64,000 nucleotides of DNA from JANXQG01 sp963719885 (GTDB lineage Bacteria; Planctomycetota; Planctomycetia; Pirellulales; Thermoguttaceae), in contig CAVRDP010000030.1 in NCBI GenBank assembly GCA_963719885.1, positions 1-64,000 on the forward strand, in the 5' to 3' direction. A program made the translations under genes and the position numbers. A model generated the notes under the pieces. That model was not told where the DNA came from, made no database searches, and saw nothing but the letters and a program-made list of their open reading frames with translations. Of the stretch, positions 1 through 9,401 are shown one piece after another; within the stretch, counting starts at the first letter, position 1, and the number at the start of each line of letters is the position of its first letter.

Positions 1-784
1 ACATTTACCGCGCTGCCGTCGTTGCCCGGGAACGTTTGCAGGCAATCCACGTGCGCCGTCCTGATCTCTCGCTGAGTGCTGCCGTGATAATAGTTGCGGC
101 AATGCACGCAACCGGTGCCGAAGAACCGCGTGTAGTCACAATCGTCGAACGAACGGCCCGGGGCGTACATGAACAGGCGGTTAACACGTTGTTCTCCACC
201 AGCCAGTCATTGCCGATGAGGAGGAAACCGTATTCGCAATGGCAGACCTTGTTGTAACCAATACGATTATGTGCCACGTCCGAGTAGTCGCGTTTGCCCG
301 AGGGTAAAGTCTTGCTTCCGCCCGTGCCCGAGACGCCCTGCATCATGTCATGAATGTAGTTATCCAGCACTTCGCAGTGGCTGTCGCGCAGTTGTACGGC
401 CGTTGTTGGCTTGTCGGCCGTGATCTCAAAGCCCTCGATACGGATGTAACTTGCGTCGAGGTCGAAGCCGCACACGGTCGCGGATCGCCGGGGCAGCGCC
501 TGGAACTTGATCGGCTGACCTTCCGCCCCGTGGTCCTCACCTTGATCCGCTCGTTGTACCGGCCCGCCATGACATAGACCGTATCACTCGGTTCGGCCGC
601 GTCGGCGGCGGCTGAACGGTCTTGAGGGGCTTCTCCTCCGAGCCCGGGTTCGTATCCGCTGCGCCGGGGGCTGTCGAGTCGACCACGTAGACGGCCGCTC
701 GGCCTGCCCGACTATGCCGGCCAGCCCGGCCCAGCACAACGCCATGCAACTCGTGACCAAAACGACGTGTTTCTGCAGGGCCAT
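1..784 (-). pseudogene. Right-handed beta-helix repeat protein, frameshifted and running off the window
   Basis: The start is ATG at 784, with an AGGAG-type ribosome site just upstream and a signal peptide (MALQKHVVLVTSCMALCWAGLAG). The mature part then reads AAVYVVDSTAPGAADTNPG and, in a second frame, DTVYVMAGRYNERIKV, the usual N-terminus of secreted parallel beta-helix (pectate-lyase-like) proteins. Further on, IRIEGFEIT, CEVLDNYIHD and WLVENNV are typical beta-helix coils. At about 180 the frame shifts again, and the sense sequence resumes as FMYAPGRSFDDCDYTRFFGT. At least three frames are needed, so it is a pseudogene or carries sequencing indels. It is third in a minus-strand run behind an oxidoreductase and an epimerase. 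An extracellular polysaccharide-related role is likely; the substrate is unknown. Confidence 0.6.
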
Positions 785-880
785 TCTCGCTCTCCTGATA
801 CGGTTTCCGTGGGACCCGGATTGGGGTAATGCTCGCATTGGTTTTGGAGTATGCTACGGTGGAACCGATGGTCGCTCGGG

Positions 881-2088
881 TCATACGATGTCTTCGATTT
901 GGGGTCCCACCGCACCGTGCGCTGCCGGCGATAGGAGGCGATCGCCATCTGGCAGGCAATCGCCGTTCGGAATCCCATCTCGAAGGGGCAGTTGGTTTCT
1001 TTGCGGCTGCGGACGCAGTCGAAGAAGTTCTGCATATGATGCTCCGTGCGATCCGGTAGCCCACGGTCTCGGCCGACTCGGCTTCGCTCTTCTTCTCCCC
1101 TTTCGGCAGGTACGAACCCGGTCCGACTCGTCGTGCAACACGGTGCCCTGGTGCCGAAGAGGTAGTCTAGGTCTCGCCGAAATAGGCGTTGCCAAACATC
1201 GAATTCCAGGTGAAGAGGAGCTTCTCCGAGTGATTCATCGAGACCGACATGGTGTCGGGCACCTCCATCTTCGGAGAATGATAATTGCCGCCGGCCATGG
1301 TCACTGACTGCGGAATGCTCAGGCCCAGGACCTGATACCAGAAGGCCACCTGGTGGACCATGTTCTCGAAGACGTTGCCGCCCGAGTAATCCCAGTAAAA
1401 CCGCCAATTCATGTAACGCTGCGGATCGAAGGAATAGGGCCTGGCTTCGCCCTCGAAAGCCGGCCAATCGACGTGCTGGGCGTCGCAGTCGGCGGGAATT
1501 TTCCTGAGCCAGCCGCCATAAGGGGCGTTGCGGTAATGGTGGGCCTGGATGGCCGTGATGGTCCCCATCCGGCCGGCGGTGGCCAACGCCCGGATCTTGT
1601 CGATGCCCGGCCCGCTGTTCATCTGCATGCCCACCTGGACCACGCGTCCCGATCCTGCAAACGCCGCCCGCATGCGCCTGGCGTGGCCGGGGTTGAAGGC
1701 CATGGTTTTCTCCTGATACACGTCCTTGCCCGCCTGGATCGCGGCCACGAAGTTCAAGGCGTGCTGGTGTTGCGGGGTGGCGATGAGGACCGCGTCAATC
1801 GATTTGTCGTCCAAGAGGCGGCGGTAATCGTCGTAGGTCTTGAGGCCGGGGCAATCGACCGGGCCTCGTCCAAGCGCCGCGGGTAAATATCGGCCACGGC
1901 AACCGCCTCAGCGTTCGGGCAACGAAGGGCGACCTGGAAGATTTCCTTTCCACGGCCGCCCGCGCCAATCAGGCCAAAGCGGATTCGGTCATTGGCGCCC
2001 GCGCAGACCCGGGCGCAACGATTCCAGACGCCGCCATACAGGCGGCGCCACCAACCACTTGATGCAAAAATGTGCGGCGATTGGACAT
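881..2088 (-). pseudogene. Gfo/Idh/MocA family oxidoreductase with Tat signal, frameshifted
   Basis: The start is ATG at 2088, giving MSNRRTFLHQVVGGAACMAAS, a twin-arginine-type signal. A second frame gives IRFGLIGAGGRGKEIF, the Rossmann GxGxxG motif, followed by DIYPRRLDEAR. The longest open piece (1167-1814) has IDAVLIATPQHQHALNFVAAI, EKTMAFNPGHARRM (the usual EKP site reads EKT) and the C-terminal alpha/beta domain (WRFYWDYSGGNVFENMVHQV). The tail HHMQNFFDCVRSRKETNC lies in another frame. The stop is placed at 881 after RTVRWDP. At least three frameshifts separate these pieces. The family uses NAD(P) to oxidise sugars or polyols. It lies 21 bases downstream of the epimerase at 2110-3012, probably in one operon. 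Family assignment is firm; the substrate is unknown. Confidence 0.7.
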
Positions 2089-2109
2089 GACGTCCTCCGG
2101 GGGTAAGAG

Positions 2110-3012
2110 CTATGCGATCGAGTACTTCCTACACAGGGCCTTGATTTTTCCAACGAGCTTCGGCACGCCGGTCATGGGGTCTTCCTGACCCTCATATTCG
2201 GCGGACATGTATCCTTTGTACCCGCTTCTGGCGAATATCTGCCAGACGCGGTCGAGGTCCAAGGGCGCCTTGTGCTCGCCGTAGAAGTCGCGGACGTGCA
2301 CGTGGGTGGCAAAGGGGATGCAGGCCTCGATATGCCGGTATGGGTTGTCGCGGAAATTGCTGATGTCCAGATTGCATCCGGCATACGGCGAATCAACGCG
2401 GCGGAGTATCTCCACGACCTTTCCGGGTTGGATCGACAGACCGTAATGGGTCTCGATGCCGAGGATCACGCCTTTCTTCGCGGCGTACTCGCAGGCCGGT
2501 TTCATGGTCTCGACAACCCATTCAACCCCTTGGTCCTCGGAGGCCCCGGGCGGGAGGCGGTCGCCGAACACGCGAAGGTGTCCCGCACCGAGTAACTCCG
2601 TGGCATCCACCCACTTTTTCACGCTCTGGAGTGTTTCCTTCCGCTTCGCGGCGTCGGGTTGGCACAAATCGTCGCGAATCGCCAGCCCCGAAAAAGGCAT
2701 TCCCTGCCTGTAAGCGAAACAACGCAAGCTGGCCAGATAGGCCGGGTCCGTAGATTTCAGCCAGTACGTCGTGATATCTGCGCCCAAGAGGCCCAGTTCC
2801 ACGGCTTTGACGATAAACTCTTCCATCGTCATCTGCCCCTTCTGAAGATACAGGCCGTAGGAATACGCGCAACAACCCGGCAGGAGCCTGGCCGTGGAGG
2901 CAACGGGCTGCTTGGCTTGGCTCACCTCGGCGCTGACACCCCACGCCAACGACCCGACGGCCGCAACGCCCGTTGTCTTCAGGAAATCTCGACGCTGTTG
3001 CAAGGTATGCAT
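2110..3012 (-). CDS. Sugar phosphate isomerase/epimerase (xylose-isomerase-like TIM barrel), Tat-exported
   Basis: An intact 300-residue protein. The N-terminus (MHTLQQRRDFLKTTGVAAVG) has an RRDFLK Tat signal followed by a hydrophobic stretch and an Ala-rich cleavage region. The body matches AP-endonuclease-2-fold epimerases: GADITTYW, LGIETHYGL, GCNLDISNF and HVHVRDF carry the expected acidic and histidine metal ligands, and AEYEGQEDP lies near the end. Members isomerise or epimerise sugars using a divalent metal. It is the first gene of the minus-strand run, 21 bases before the Gfo/Idh/MocA gene, a pairing common in planctomycete sugar catabolism. Function in the periplasm is inferred from the signal; the substrate cannot be told. 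Confidence 0.85.
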   Translation of the reverse strand: MHTLQQRRDFLKTTGVAAVGSLAWGVSAEVSQAKQPVASTARLLPGCCAYSYGLYLQKGQMTMEEFIVKAVELGLLGADITTYWLKSTDPAYLASLRCFAYRQGMPFSGLAIRDDLCQPDAAKRKETLQSVKKWVDATELLGAGHLRVFGDRLPPGASEDQGVEWVVETMKPACEYAAKKGVILGIETHYGLSIQPGKVVEILRRVDSPYAGCNLDISNFRDNPYRHIEACIPFATHVHVRDFYGEHKAPLDLDRVWQIFARSGYKGYMSAEYEGQEDPMTGVPKLVGKIKALCRKYSIA

Positions 3013-3139
3013 GATGGACTGTGTTGGCTTTCACCCCCCTGCGGCCGTTCGATAAATGCCCTACATCGGACAATCCACGTAAACGGCATTGTCTGGAGCC
3101 TATTCTAAACCGTCAGAATTGTAATGCAACAAGGCTGGC

Positions 3140-3270
3140 CAACGGAAGTCAGTAACTCGGGCGCCCAACCGGACGACTCGAAATCCAGTACATGTTGCCC
3201 TTCGGTCGCTGAAGCCCGGAGCGAAGCGTGCGCCCGCGGCCCCGCAATTGATGTTGTACTCGACCGCAGT
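3140..3270 (-). pseudogene. Possible C-terminal remnant of a formylglycine-generating-enzyme (SUMF1/FGE) domain
   Basis: On the minus strand one frame reads NCGAAGARFAPGFSDRRATC then TGFRVVRLGA. This resembles the C-terminal signature of FGE/SUMF1 domains (CRAA-x-R, then GFRVVR). Nothing upstream in any frame continues the domain convincingly, so if the match is real it is only a decayed tail. Low confidence. Confidence 0.3.
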
Positions 3271-3726
3271 TTCCAACGGCCCCTTGGCCATTGGTTGGGG
3301 CGCCGGGAGCAGCGGTTTGCTTGCGCACGGCGGAGGGGCATTCCTCCGCAGGCAAGGAAATACGCCAATTCCGGCATGGTTCAATTCAGCGACCGTTTGG
3401 GTAACACGTGCGACTGTAGGGAACGGACTCCGTGCCGTTCCGTTAGGCTGGAACGGCACGGTGTCCGTTCCCTACAGGCCGCCAGACTGTTACCCTGGTT
3501 TGAACCATGCGCCGATTCCCCCACTGATAACAAATGCCGACTAACTCGTTCGAGGCAAATTCGTTGCGAAGTGCCAAGATTTTTCTTGACATCTCCTGCC
3601 CAATTGGCCGCAAACCGTCGTGCAATCGGCAGTTCCATTAGACTGCAATGGCACCTGTGGGCACGTCAAGGGAAACCAAAAAGCAAAAGGGGACGTCATT
3701 GGTATTGAAAAGCAAAACGGGACATC
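3271..3726. other. Region without a supported gene upstream of the first intron derivative
   Basis: About 450 bases without a convincing gene. It holds the hairpin at 3414-3477, whose flanks (3384-3490) recur almost exactly at 15284-15388. Just before 3727 are A-rich strings with GGGGACGTC and CGGGACATC, typical of sequence flanking RAYT transposase elements. Confidence 0.5.
3414..3477. repeat. Inverted-repeat hairpin (CTGTAGGGAACG family), copy 1
   Basis: An imperfect palindrome: the left arm CTGTAGGGAACGGACTCCGT pairs with the right arm ending GTCCGTTCCCTACAG. An identical copy with identical flanks lies at 15314-15377, and a related longer copy lies inside a gene at 38154-38238. Translated, these hairpins give the recognisable strings CRER-PxRS and TERHG-RSLQ. 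Confidence 0.85.
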
Positions 3727-4740
3727 GAAAGCGCCGGTCAAAACCGGCATGGAGTAGCGGATGAAAGAGCCGTATAGAAAAGGAGTAGCGAACCGTTCTA
3801 GCCCCGAGTCATGCGCCGGCGGTGGTAACATCGCGGGTGAAGCGTTGACAGGGGCACACGCAGGCCAGCCATTGAGCTCCGAAATCATTTTTCCGGCGTG
3901 CCGACCTTGTGATGTCAAGGGGAAGGCAACACCATGAGCGACGATAATCGCGAGCCGCCCGTGGACGCCGCGGAGTCTGAGACCCTGCGCATGCGTGAAA
4001 ACTCTATGCACGGGAACCGGGAGACCCTGGATACTCCCGCGCCGCAAGACGCGGGACGGTCGGGAAAGGTATTATGCCGCACACCGGACATGCACGTTTC
4101 CAGGGAGTCGGACGGTCTCATAGTACCCGAGAAGCGGGCGAACAATGCTGGCCCGAAGGCGGCGGCGGAGTCCGTGGAGGGAAGGGGACCGACTAAGGGA
4201 AACGCCGAACGAACCTTACTCGCACCGGACACAGAGCCGGGGAAGCGTGGCATGGGTTTGCGGGGCGTACGAGAAGCAGCGAAGCAGGACAAGAAGTTGC
4301 GGTTTACCGCTCTGCTGCACCATATCACCCCGGAAATGCTCCAGGACTGTTATTTCGAGCTTAAACGAAATGCTGTGCCGGGAGTTGACGGAGTGACGTG
4401 GCACGCATACGGGCAAGACTTGGAGGAAAAGATTGATGACCTCCACAGTCGAGTGCATCGCGGAACCTATCGGGCACAACCCTCGAAGCGGGCATGGATA
4501 GCGAAGGCCGATGGACGCCAGCGTCCCCTGGGCATTGCCGCCTTGGAAGACAAAATCGTCCAGTACGCCGTCAAGACCGTGCTCGAACAAATCTACGAGG
4601 AGGACTTCCTGGGCTTCAGCTATGGGTTTCGGCCCGGGCGAGGCTGCCACAACGCGTTAGACGCATTGTACGTAGGCATCGAGCATCGCAAGGTAAACTG
4701 GGTGCTTGACGCGGACATTCGCGGATTCTTTGATAACATC
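3727..4740 (+). mobile_element. Group II intron derivative, copy 1, 3'-truncated
   Basis: Homology to the second copy (14162-14830) begins in both at GAAAGCGCC, with unrelated bases upstream. In both copies exactly 207 bases lie between that point and the reverse transcriptase ATG. That is too short for a normal domain I-III (usually 500-600 bases), and the 5' end lacks the GUGYG consensus. The element ends abruptly at about 4740 in a run of G, followed by low-complexity GTTTTCC repeats, so domains IV-VI are missing. Confidence 0.65.
3934..4737 (+). pseudogene. Group II intron reverse transcriptase/maturase, truncated before the YADD motif
   Basis: The reading frame starts at ATG 3934 (MSDDNREPPVDAAESETLRM). 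After an N-terminal extension of about 120 residues come RT blocks 0-3: LHHITPEMLQDCYFELKRN, PGVDGVTWHAY, RPLGIAALEDKIVQ, GFSYGFRPGRGCHNAL and VLDADIRGFFDNI. The last carries the first catalytic aspartate motif. The frame then runs into GGENGGNADPFSAFRFP, encoded by low-complexity sequence, so the YADD active site, maturase domain X and any endonuclease domain are lost. It cannot be an active enzyme. The family is certain from the RT blocks. Confidence 0.9.
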
Positions 4741-4817
4741 GGGGGGGAAAACGGGGGAAACGCTGACCCGTTTTCCGCGTTTCGTTTTCCGCGTTTTCCG
4801 TTCGTTTTCCGTTAACG
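4741..4817. repeat. Low-complexity GTTTTCCG repeat at a recombination junction
   Basis: After a GGGGGGGAAAACGGGGGAAA stretch comes CTGACCC followed by repeated GTTTTCCG/GCGTTTTCC units. It separates the broken reverse transcriptase from the start-less Ser/Gly-rich protein. It resembles the CTGACCC-GTTTTGC arrays at 14.8-15.3 and 18.5 kb with C in place of G. Confidence 0.7.
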
Positions 4818-7800
4818 ACCAACGATTCGGTTTCCTACAACTACAACACCTCCACGGATCAAGGCAACGTCGAATCCTCAGGGAGTTTCACGACCTCCTA
4901 CTCGGGCGGCGGCGGGGCCAGCGGGACGAGTTGGTACGAAAACGAACACGGCGGCACCTTGGACTCCTACAACACGACTTCCACGCTTAACTCCAGCGGC
5001 TGGTCGCAGAGCGGCACGCAGACGACCACGTCGTTCAGCCAGAGCTATCAAGAGGCCTCCGGCAGCGGCTCGTTCAACCTGCCGGCCAGTTCCGGGGGCA
5101 ACGGCTGGGGCTACAGCGGCACGACCTCCGAGGACAACGGCCAGTCGGCCTCGGCCAGCGGCTCGGCGTCGTATACTCTGGACGGGGCACCCGGTACTCC
5201 GGGTCGCGGCAATTGGCAGCAGACCGGGGGTAGCGGCAGCAACGGCAGTTCGACCTGGCAGTCCTCCAGCCAGTCGGGCAGCTATTCGCACGTCGTCAGC
5301 GGCGTGACGCTCTCGGGGAGCTTCAGCCAATCGGCCTCGCAGAACGACACCTCCAGTTACACCAGCAGCGGCTACTTGGGTTCCAGCGGCCAATGGGTTT
5401 CCGGCAGCGGCAGCGGGGCACCCGGTACTCCGGGTCGCGGCAGCGACACGTTGACGACCTCCAGCAGCAGTTCCTACTCCGGCAGCGGCAGCGCCACGGC
5501 GACGCTCAGCAGCTTCGGCCTTCCGGCCTCCTGGGTTTCCAGCGGCACGCAAAGCGAGAGCGCCAGCGGCAGCGCCTCCGCCAGCCACACCACCTACTAC
5601 TCCCTGGGTTCCGACGGTTCCTGGCAGGCCACCAGCGGCAGCGGGACCACGACGGGCAGCCAAACCACGCTGGCCGGCTATTCGGGCTCGGGCAGCTACA
5701 CGTCCTATTCCGGCGTGAGCGGCAGCGGCGGCGGGTCGATCCAGGGCGGCTTCTCGCAGGCCCAGAGCGAGACCACCTCGTGGAACTTCAACACCGACGA
5801 TACCTATTGCAGCGGTTCGAGCGGCTCGGCCGGTTATTGGCAGGCCAGCGATGGCAGCGGCTCGACCGTCGATTCCGGCGGCAGCAGTTTTTCCTACTCC
5901 GGCAGCGGCTCTTACGGCAGTGGCAGCGCGGGCGGCACGATGAGCCAAAGCGGCGGGGCCAGCGAATCGTTCAACTACACCAAGAATTACTCGATCGACG
6001 GGTCCGGCAATTGGCAAGTGCTCCCCTCCACCTCGGGGGGAGGGGCCTCGGGCAGCGGTTGGACCTCCTCGTCCTACTCGGCCAGCCCGACCCCCTACAC
6101 GACGACCGTCCAAGGATACGTCGTCACCGGCACCGACGAGCAGGGCGGCGGCAACAGCACCTCCTACAGCTTCCAGACCACGGCCGTCTTCAACGGCATC
6201 GATTGGAGCGAGACGGGCAGCAAGACCTCCTCGGGCAGCGGCGAGACGAGCGACGCCTACTCCGCGCAGGCCAGCAATCTCACCTTCGCGACGGCCTACG
6301 GCCCGGCCAGCGGCTCGGCGAGCGCGAACGGCGGGAGCACGACTTCCTACTCCTACACCGAGCAGGCCTTCCTCGACGACAACGGCACGTGGCAGAACGG
6401 CAGCGGGGCACCCGGTACTCCGGGTCCCGGCTCGTCGGCGGGCAGCGGCTCGGTCTCGGTGGGCGGCTGGCAAAACTGGTCGCTCTCGGCCAGCGGCCCC
6501 TACCAGGCCACCATTTACGGCAACTCGGCCAGCGGGACCCAGAGCGCCAACGGCAACGGGGGGGACTCCTATCAGTACAGCGAGTATTACCAATTCGGCC
6601 TCAACGGGCAGTGGCAGGCCACCAGCGGCAGCGGCTCGGCCGCCGGCGGCGAGTCGCTGGCCAGCGGCTACGCGGCCAGCGGCGGCTGCTCCAACGTGCC
6701 GGCCTGGGTCGCCGCCCCGGGCAGCGCCTGGAGCGGCAGCGTGTCGGCCGCGGCCAACAGCGGCACGAGCTACGACTACTCGACCAACTCCACTTTTACG
6801 CCCGGCAGCGGCTCCGGCAGCGGCTGGACCAGCACGGGCAGCGCCTCGTGCACGGTCTGGGGCGCCAGCGACTCCTCGTTCACCGCCAGCTCGCCCTTCT
6901 CCTCCTCCGGCGCATATAGCGGCGGCGGCAGCATACCGTATTCCGGCACAGCCTCGTGCAACGGGGGCGACAATTCCAGCTTCAGCTATACGCAGTCGGC
7001 GACCCTCCAGGCGGACGGCTCGTGGGCCGCGGCCAGCGGCAGCGGGAGCACCTCGGGCGGCACCAGCCAAAACTGGTCCTACGCCGGCGGCGGGAGTTCC
7101 TCGCAGACGTCAAGCACGGCCTCGGTGATCGATGAGTCAGGTTTGTGGACGGAAAGCCAAAGCACGACTTCGTCGGGCCAAACCCTTGCCGAGTCGGGGT
7201 CGCAATCGTTTTCGATGGGCTACGGCACCACGGCCACGCTGGCTTCCGGGGCCAGCGCCTGGGTCCAGAGCGGCTCGGGCAGCGCCTCGGGAAACGTGAG
7301 CTACTACGCTTCCTATACGGCCTGGGGCTCCGGATCGGACGAAACGGACTCGGTCAGCGGAGGGGCCGAGGGCGTCATCGTTAACATTACCAGCAATGCC
7401 TCCGCCGGGGACATGAGCGAAAGCAACGTGGCCAGCGGCACGAGCAACTATTCCGACTCGATGACCCTGGCCGGCGGCGTTTGGACGGACGATCCGAGTT
7501 TGTCGGCTTCGACCAGCAGCCAAAGCGGCTACACTTCGGCCAACACGAGCTCCAGTTCGTTCGACGAGCCGGGCATGAGGGACAATGGCGGGTATTCGTC
7601 CGGGAACGTCACCAGCAACGCGATCGTGACGACGACGAGCAACTACAATTACGGATCGAACCAGTGGGACTCGACGACGGCCTTGAGCGGCAGCGGCCAG
7701 GCGAACTGGACCGGCGGCGCGTACTACAATAACGTCTATTACCCCAGCGAGGACACCTGGTCTCAGGTGGAGACCAACTCTTCGTGGTCGCCGCTGGGGA

Positions 7801-8906
7801 GTGGCACGGCGGTTTCGGAGACCGTGAGCAGCACGTACGCCGGGTACCCGGCGCCGGACCCCGCCTACAGCAGCAGCAGCGCCCAATACTCCCTAGCCGA
7901 CTTCAGCCAGACCGGCGGTTTGTGGGTTTCTGGGTACCCGTTCGAGTTGCCAACGCTGGGGACTTCCAGCGGGCTGACGACGGGCGGGACGGGTTTTCCC
8001 GGGAGCGGGCAGACCTTGGGTTCGATTCCGGCCGTTCCCGCGATCGTCTCGAACTTCGGCACGCCCACGCTGCCGGGGGCAGCGGGTGTCACTTTGCTGC
8101 TCTCGGCCACGCCGGGCTCGCTGGCTGGCATTGCGCCGTCGCCGGTCTTGGTGGGCGCGGAGTGGGGGATGGCCTTCACGCCGCAGACCGAGCCGCAGAC
8201 GGCTTTCGCCGTGGGCAACACGGCAGGCGCCGCGGCCGGTTTCACTTCCGAGACGATGGTGGGGGCTGGCGGCTTCTTCGGCGCGAACAACGTCGCCGTC
8301 GTGCTGCCCGTCACGGATGCGTCGATTGCGGCGTATTACGGGTTCTACGGGGTTTCGGCAGGGAGCAATGCGCCGGTGATGGGCGATCGTGGTTCCGCGG
8401 GATTCGCTATCACGATTGTGCCGACAGTTGGATATTACGCAACTCCGGCCGGTGGGCGCGGGAGCGGCGCTAATGTCCGTTTGCAGTTCCCCGCCAGCTC
8501 GCGGGGCAAATGGATCAGTGGCACGCGAGGCAATGGGACATTCAGATTCTCCGACACGCCACTAAATCGAGCGCAAGGGCTGGCAGGTCTCGAATTTCAG
8601 TTTGAGGGCGGATTCATCAAGCCGGGGGGGTTTCCGAGCAACCTGTATTTTCGAGGAAGCGCCTCGGCAGCAACCGTCCAAATTCCAAATATATGGGGAA
8701 CAGACCAAGACAATAAGGACGCGGACAAAGAGATGCGGAAGAAGCTCGGTCCTAATTGGAAACGGCCCACAGGGTACGTATGGAACCATGCCGGTCCCCC
8801 TGGGTCCAACTTGATGGAACTTGTTGATAGGAGAATCCACAAGTTGCTGTCGCATACGGGGAGCGCTTCCGAGGCCTGCGCGGTATCGCCGCGCGGCCGA
8901 TGCTAA
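4818..8906 (+). CDS. Giant Ser/Gly-rich repeat protein with C-terminal WHH-like HNH nuclease toxin domain (5' truncated)
   Basis: The frame is open from 4818 (TTNDSVSYNYNTSTDQGNVE) to 8906, 1362 codons. No real start is visible because low-complexity sequence replaces the 5' end; TTG at 4959 is only a formal start. About a dozen degenerate modules of 80-90 residues contain G-x-W followed by SGSGS-type linkers (for example DGSWQATSGSGTTTG, GQWQATSGSG). From about residue 1080 a less repetitive region follows (GYPAPDPAYSSSSAQYSLAD). The last 120 residues read FEGGFIKPGG, VQIPNIWGTDQDNKDADKEM, RPTGYVWNHAGPPGSN, MELVDRRIHKLLSHTGSASE. This is the architecture of WHH/HNH (endonuclease VII superfamily) polymorphic toxins, with W-N-H in place of W-H-H. 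Three GAPGTPG palindromes lie in frame. The nuclease role is inferred. Confidence 0.7.
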   Translation, partial: TNDSVSYNYNTSTDQGNVESSGSFTTSYSGGGGASGTSWYENEHGGTLDSYNTTSTLNSSGWSQSGTQTTTSFSQSYQEASGSGSFNLPASSGGNGWGYSGTTSEDNGQSASASGSASYTLDGAPGTPGRGNWQQTGGSGSNGSSTWQSSSQSGSYSHVVSGVTLSGSFSQSASQNDTSSYTSSGYLGSSGQWVSGSGSGAPGTPGRGSDTLTTSSSSSYSGSGSATATLSSFGLPASWVSSGTQSESASGSASASHTTYYSLGSDGSWQATSGSGTTTGSQTTLAGYSGSGSYTSYSGVSGSGGGSIQGGFSQAQSETTSWNFNTDDTYCSGSSGSAGYWQASDGSGSTVDSGGSSFSYSGSGSYGSGSAGGTMSQSGGASESFNYTKNYSIDGSGNWQVLPSTSGGGASGSGWTSSSYSASPTPYTTTVQGYVVTGTDEQGGGNSTSYSFQTTAVFNGIDWSETGSKTSSGSGETSDAYSAQASNLTFATAYGPASGSASANGGSTTSYSYTEQAFLDDNGTWQNGSGAPGTPGPGSSAGSGSVSVGGWQNWSLSASGPYQATIYGNSASGTQSANGNGGDSYQYSEYYQFGLNGQWQATSGSGSAAGGESLASGYAASGGCSNVPAWVAAPGSAWSGSVSAAANSGTSYDYSTNSTFTPGSGSGSGWTSTGSASCTVWGASDSSFTASSPFSSSGAYSGGGSIPYSGTASCNGGDNSSFSYTQSATLQADGSWAAASGSGSTSGGTSQNWSYAGGGSSSQTSSTASVIDESGLWTESQSTTSSGQTLAESGSQSFSMGYGTTATLASGASAWVQSGSGSASGNVSYYASYTAWGSGSDETDSVSGGAEGVIVNITSNASAGDMSESNVASGTSNYSDSMTLAGGVWTDDPSLSASTSSQSGYTSANTSSSSFDEPGMRDNGGYSSGNVTSNAIVTTTSNYNYGSNQWDSTTALSGSGQANWTGGAYYNNVYYPSEDTWSQVETNSSWSPLGSGTAVSETVSSTYAGYPAPDPAYSSSSAQYSLADFSQTGGLWVSGYPFELPTLGTSSGLTTGGTGFPGSGQTLGSIPAVPAIVSNFGTPTLPGAAGVTLLLSATPGSLAGIAPSPVLVGAEWGMAFTPQTEPQTAFAVGNTAGAAAGFTSETMVGAGGFFGANNVAVVLPVTDASIAAYYGFYGVSAGSNAPVMGDRGSAGFAITIVPTVGYYATPAGGRGSGANVRLQFPASSRGKWISGTRGNGTFRFSDTPLNRAQGLAGLEFQFEGGFIKPGGFPSNLYFRGSASAATVQIPNIWGTDQDNKDADKEMRKKLGPNWKRPTGYVWNHAGPPGSNLMELVDRRIHKLLSHTGSASEACAVSPRGRC
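5184..5209 (+). repeat. In-frame palindromic element, copy 1 (GAPGTPGRG)
   Basis: GGGGCACCCGGTACTCCGGG followed by TCGCGG. The stem ACCCGG/CCGGGT encloses a TACT loop. It is read in frame as GAPGTPGRG inside the Ser/Gly-rich protein. Confidence 0.85.
5415..5440 (+). repeat. In-frame palindromic element, copy 2 (GAPGTPGRG)
   Basis: Identical over its whole 26 bases to the copy at 5184, while the surrounding Ser/Gly modules differ. It is read in the same frame as GAPGTPGRG. Confidence 0.85.
6405..6430 (+). repeat. In-frame palindromic element, copy 3 (GAPGTPGPG)
   Basis: As the copies at 5184 and 5415, with one change near the end (TCCCGG for TCGCGG). It is read in frame as GAPGTPGPG. Confidence 0.85.
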
Positions 8907-9401
8907 GGCCGAACTTGAGGCGGCGATCGCCGCTTTTAAGGCCCTTTGGGGTGCCGCAGTCGGCGCGGCGGCGACGGCCGGTGCAGCGGCCGAGGCAGAC
9001 GCCGAGGCAGACGCCGAGGCCCTGCTCGAGGCCCTGCTCGAGGCCGCGTGGGCCGCCTTTTTGCGCGCATTCGCTGAAAAGCCGAGCGCACCCGCGGCAC
9101 CGCCGGTGCCGCGCGTGCCGCCATCAGCCGGAACCGCCGGTGCAGAGCAGCAATTACTAGCGAGGATAGTCAGTATTAAAGTTCGTAGCGTTTGGGGCTT
9201 CGCTCGATTCCTTTCACAGAAGGATTTTCAGTCGTTCAGTGAGAAGGCCAACGAAGTAGTGAACGATTTCGCGACGGGCAAACTTGGCGAAGCGCTTGAC
9301 AAACTGGCGGAGGGCAGCGAGATCCCAGGTTTTGGCCAGTTGCAACAACTCCTAACCGCTTGGTTGCCCACTCTCTCGATCGCGAGCAAGGCTGTTGAGG
9401 C

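Noticed and set aside
4878..7070. A 730-residue open frame on the minus strand, rich in Ala, Gly and Arg
   Set aside because: It is the antisense of the Ser/Gly repeat region. High GC and biased codons keep the complementary frame open, and it has no start signal or domain.
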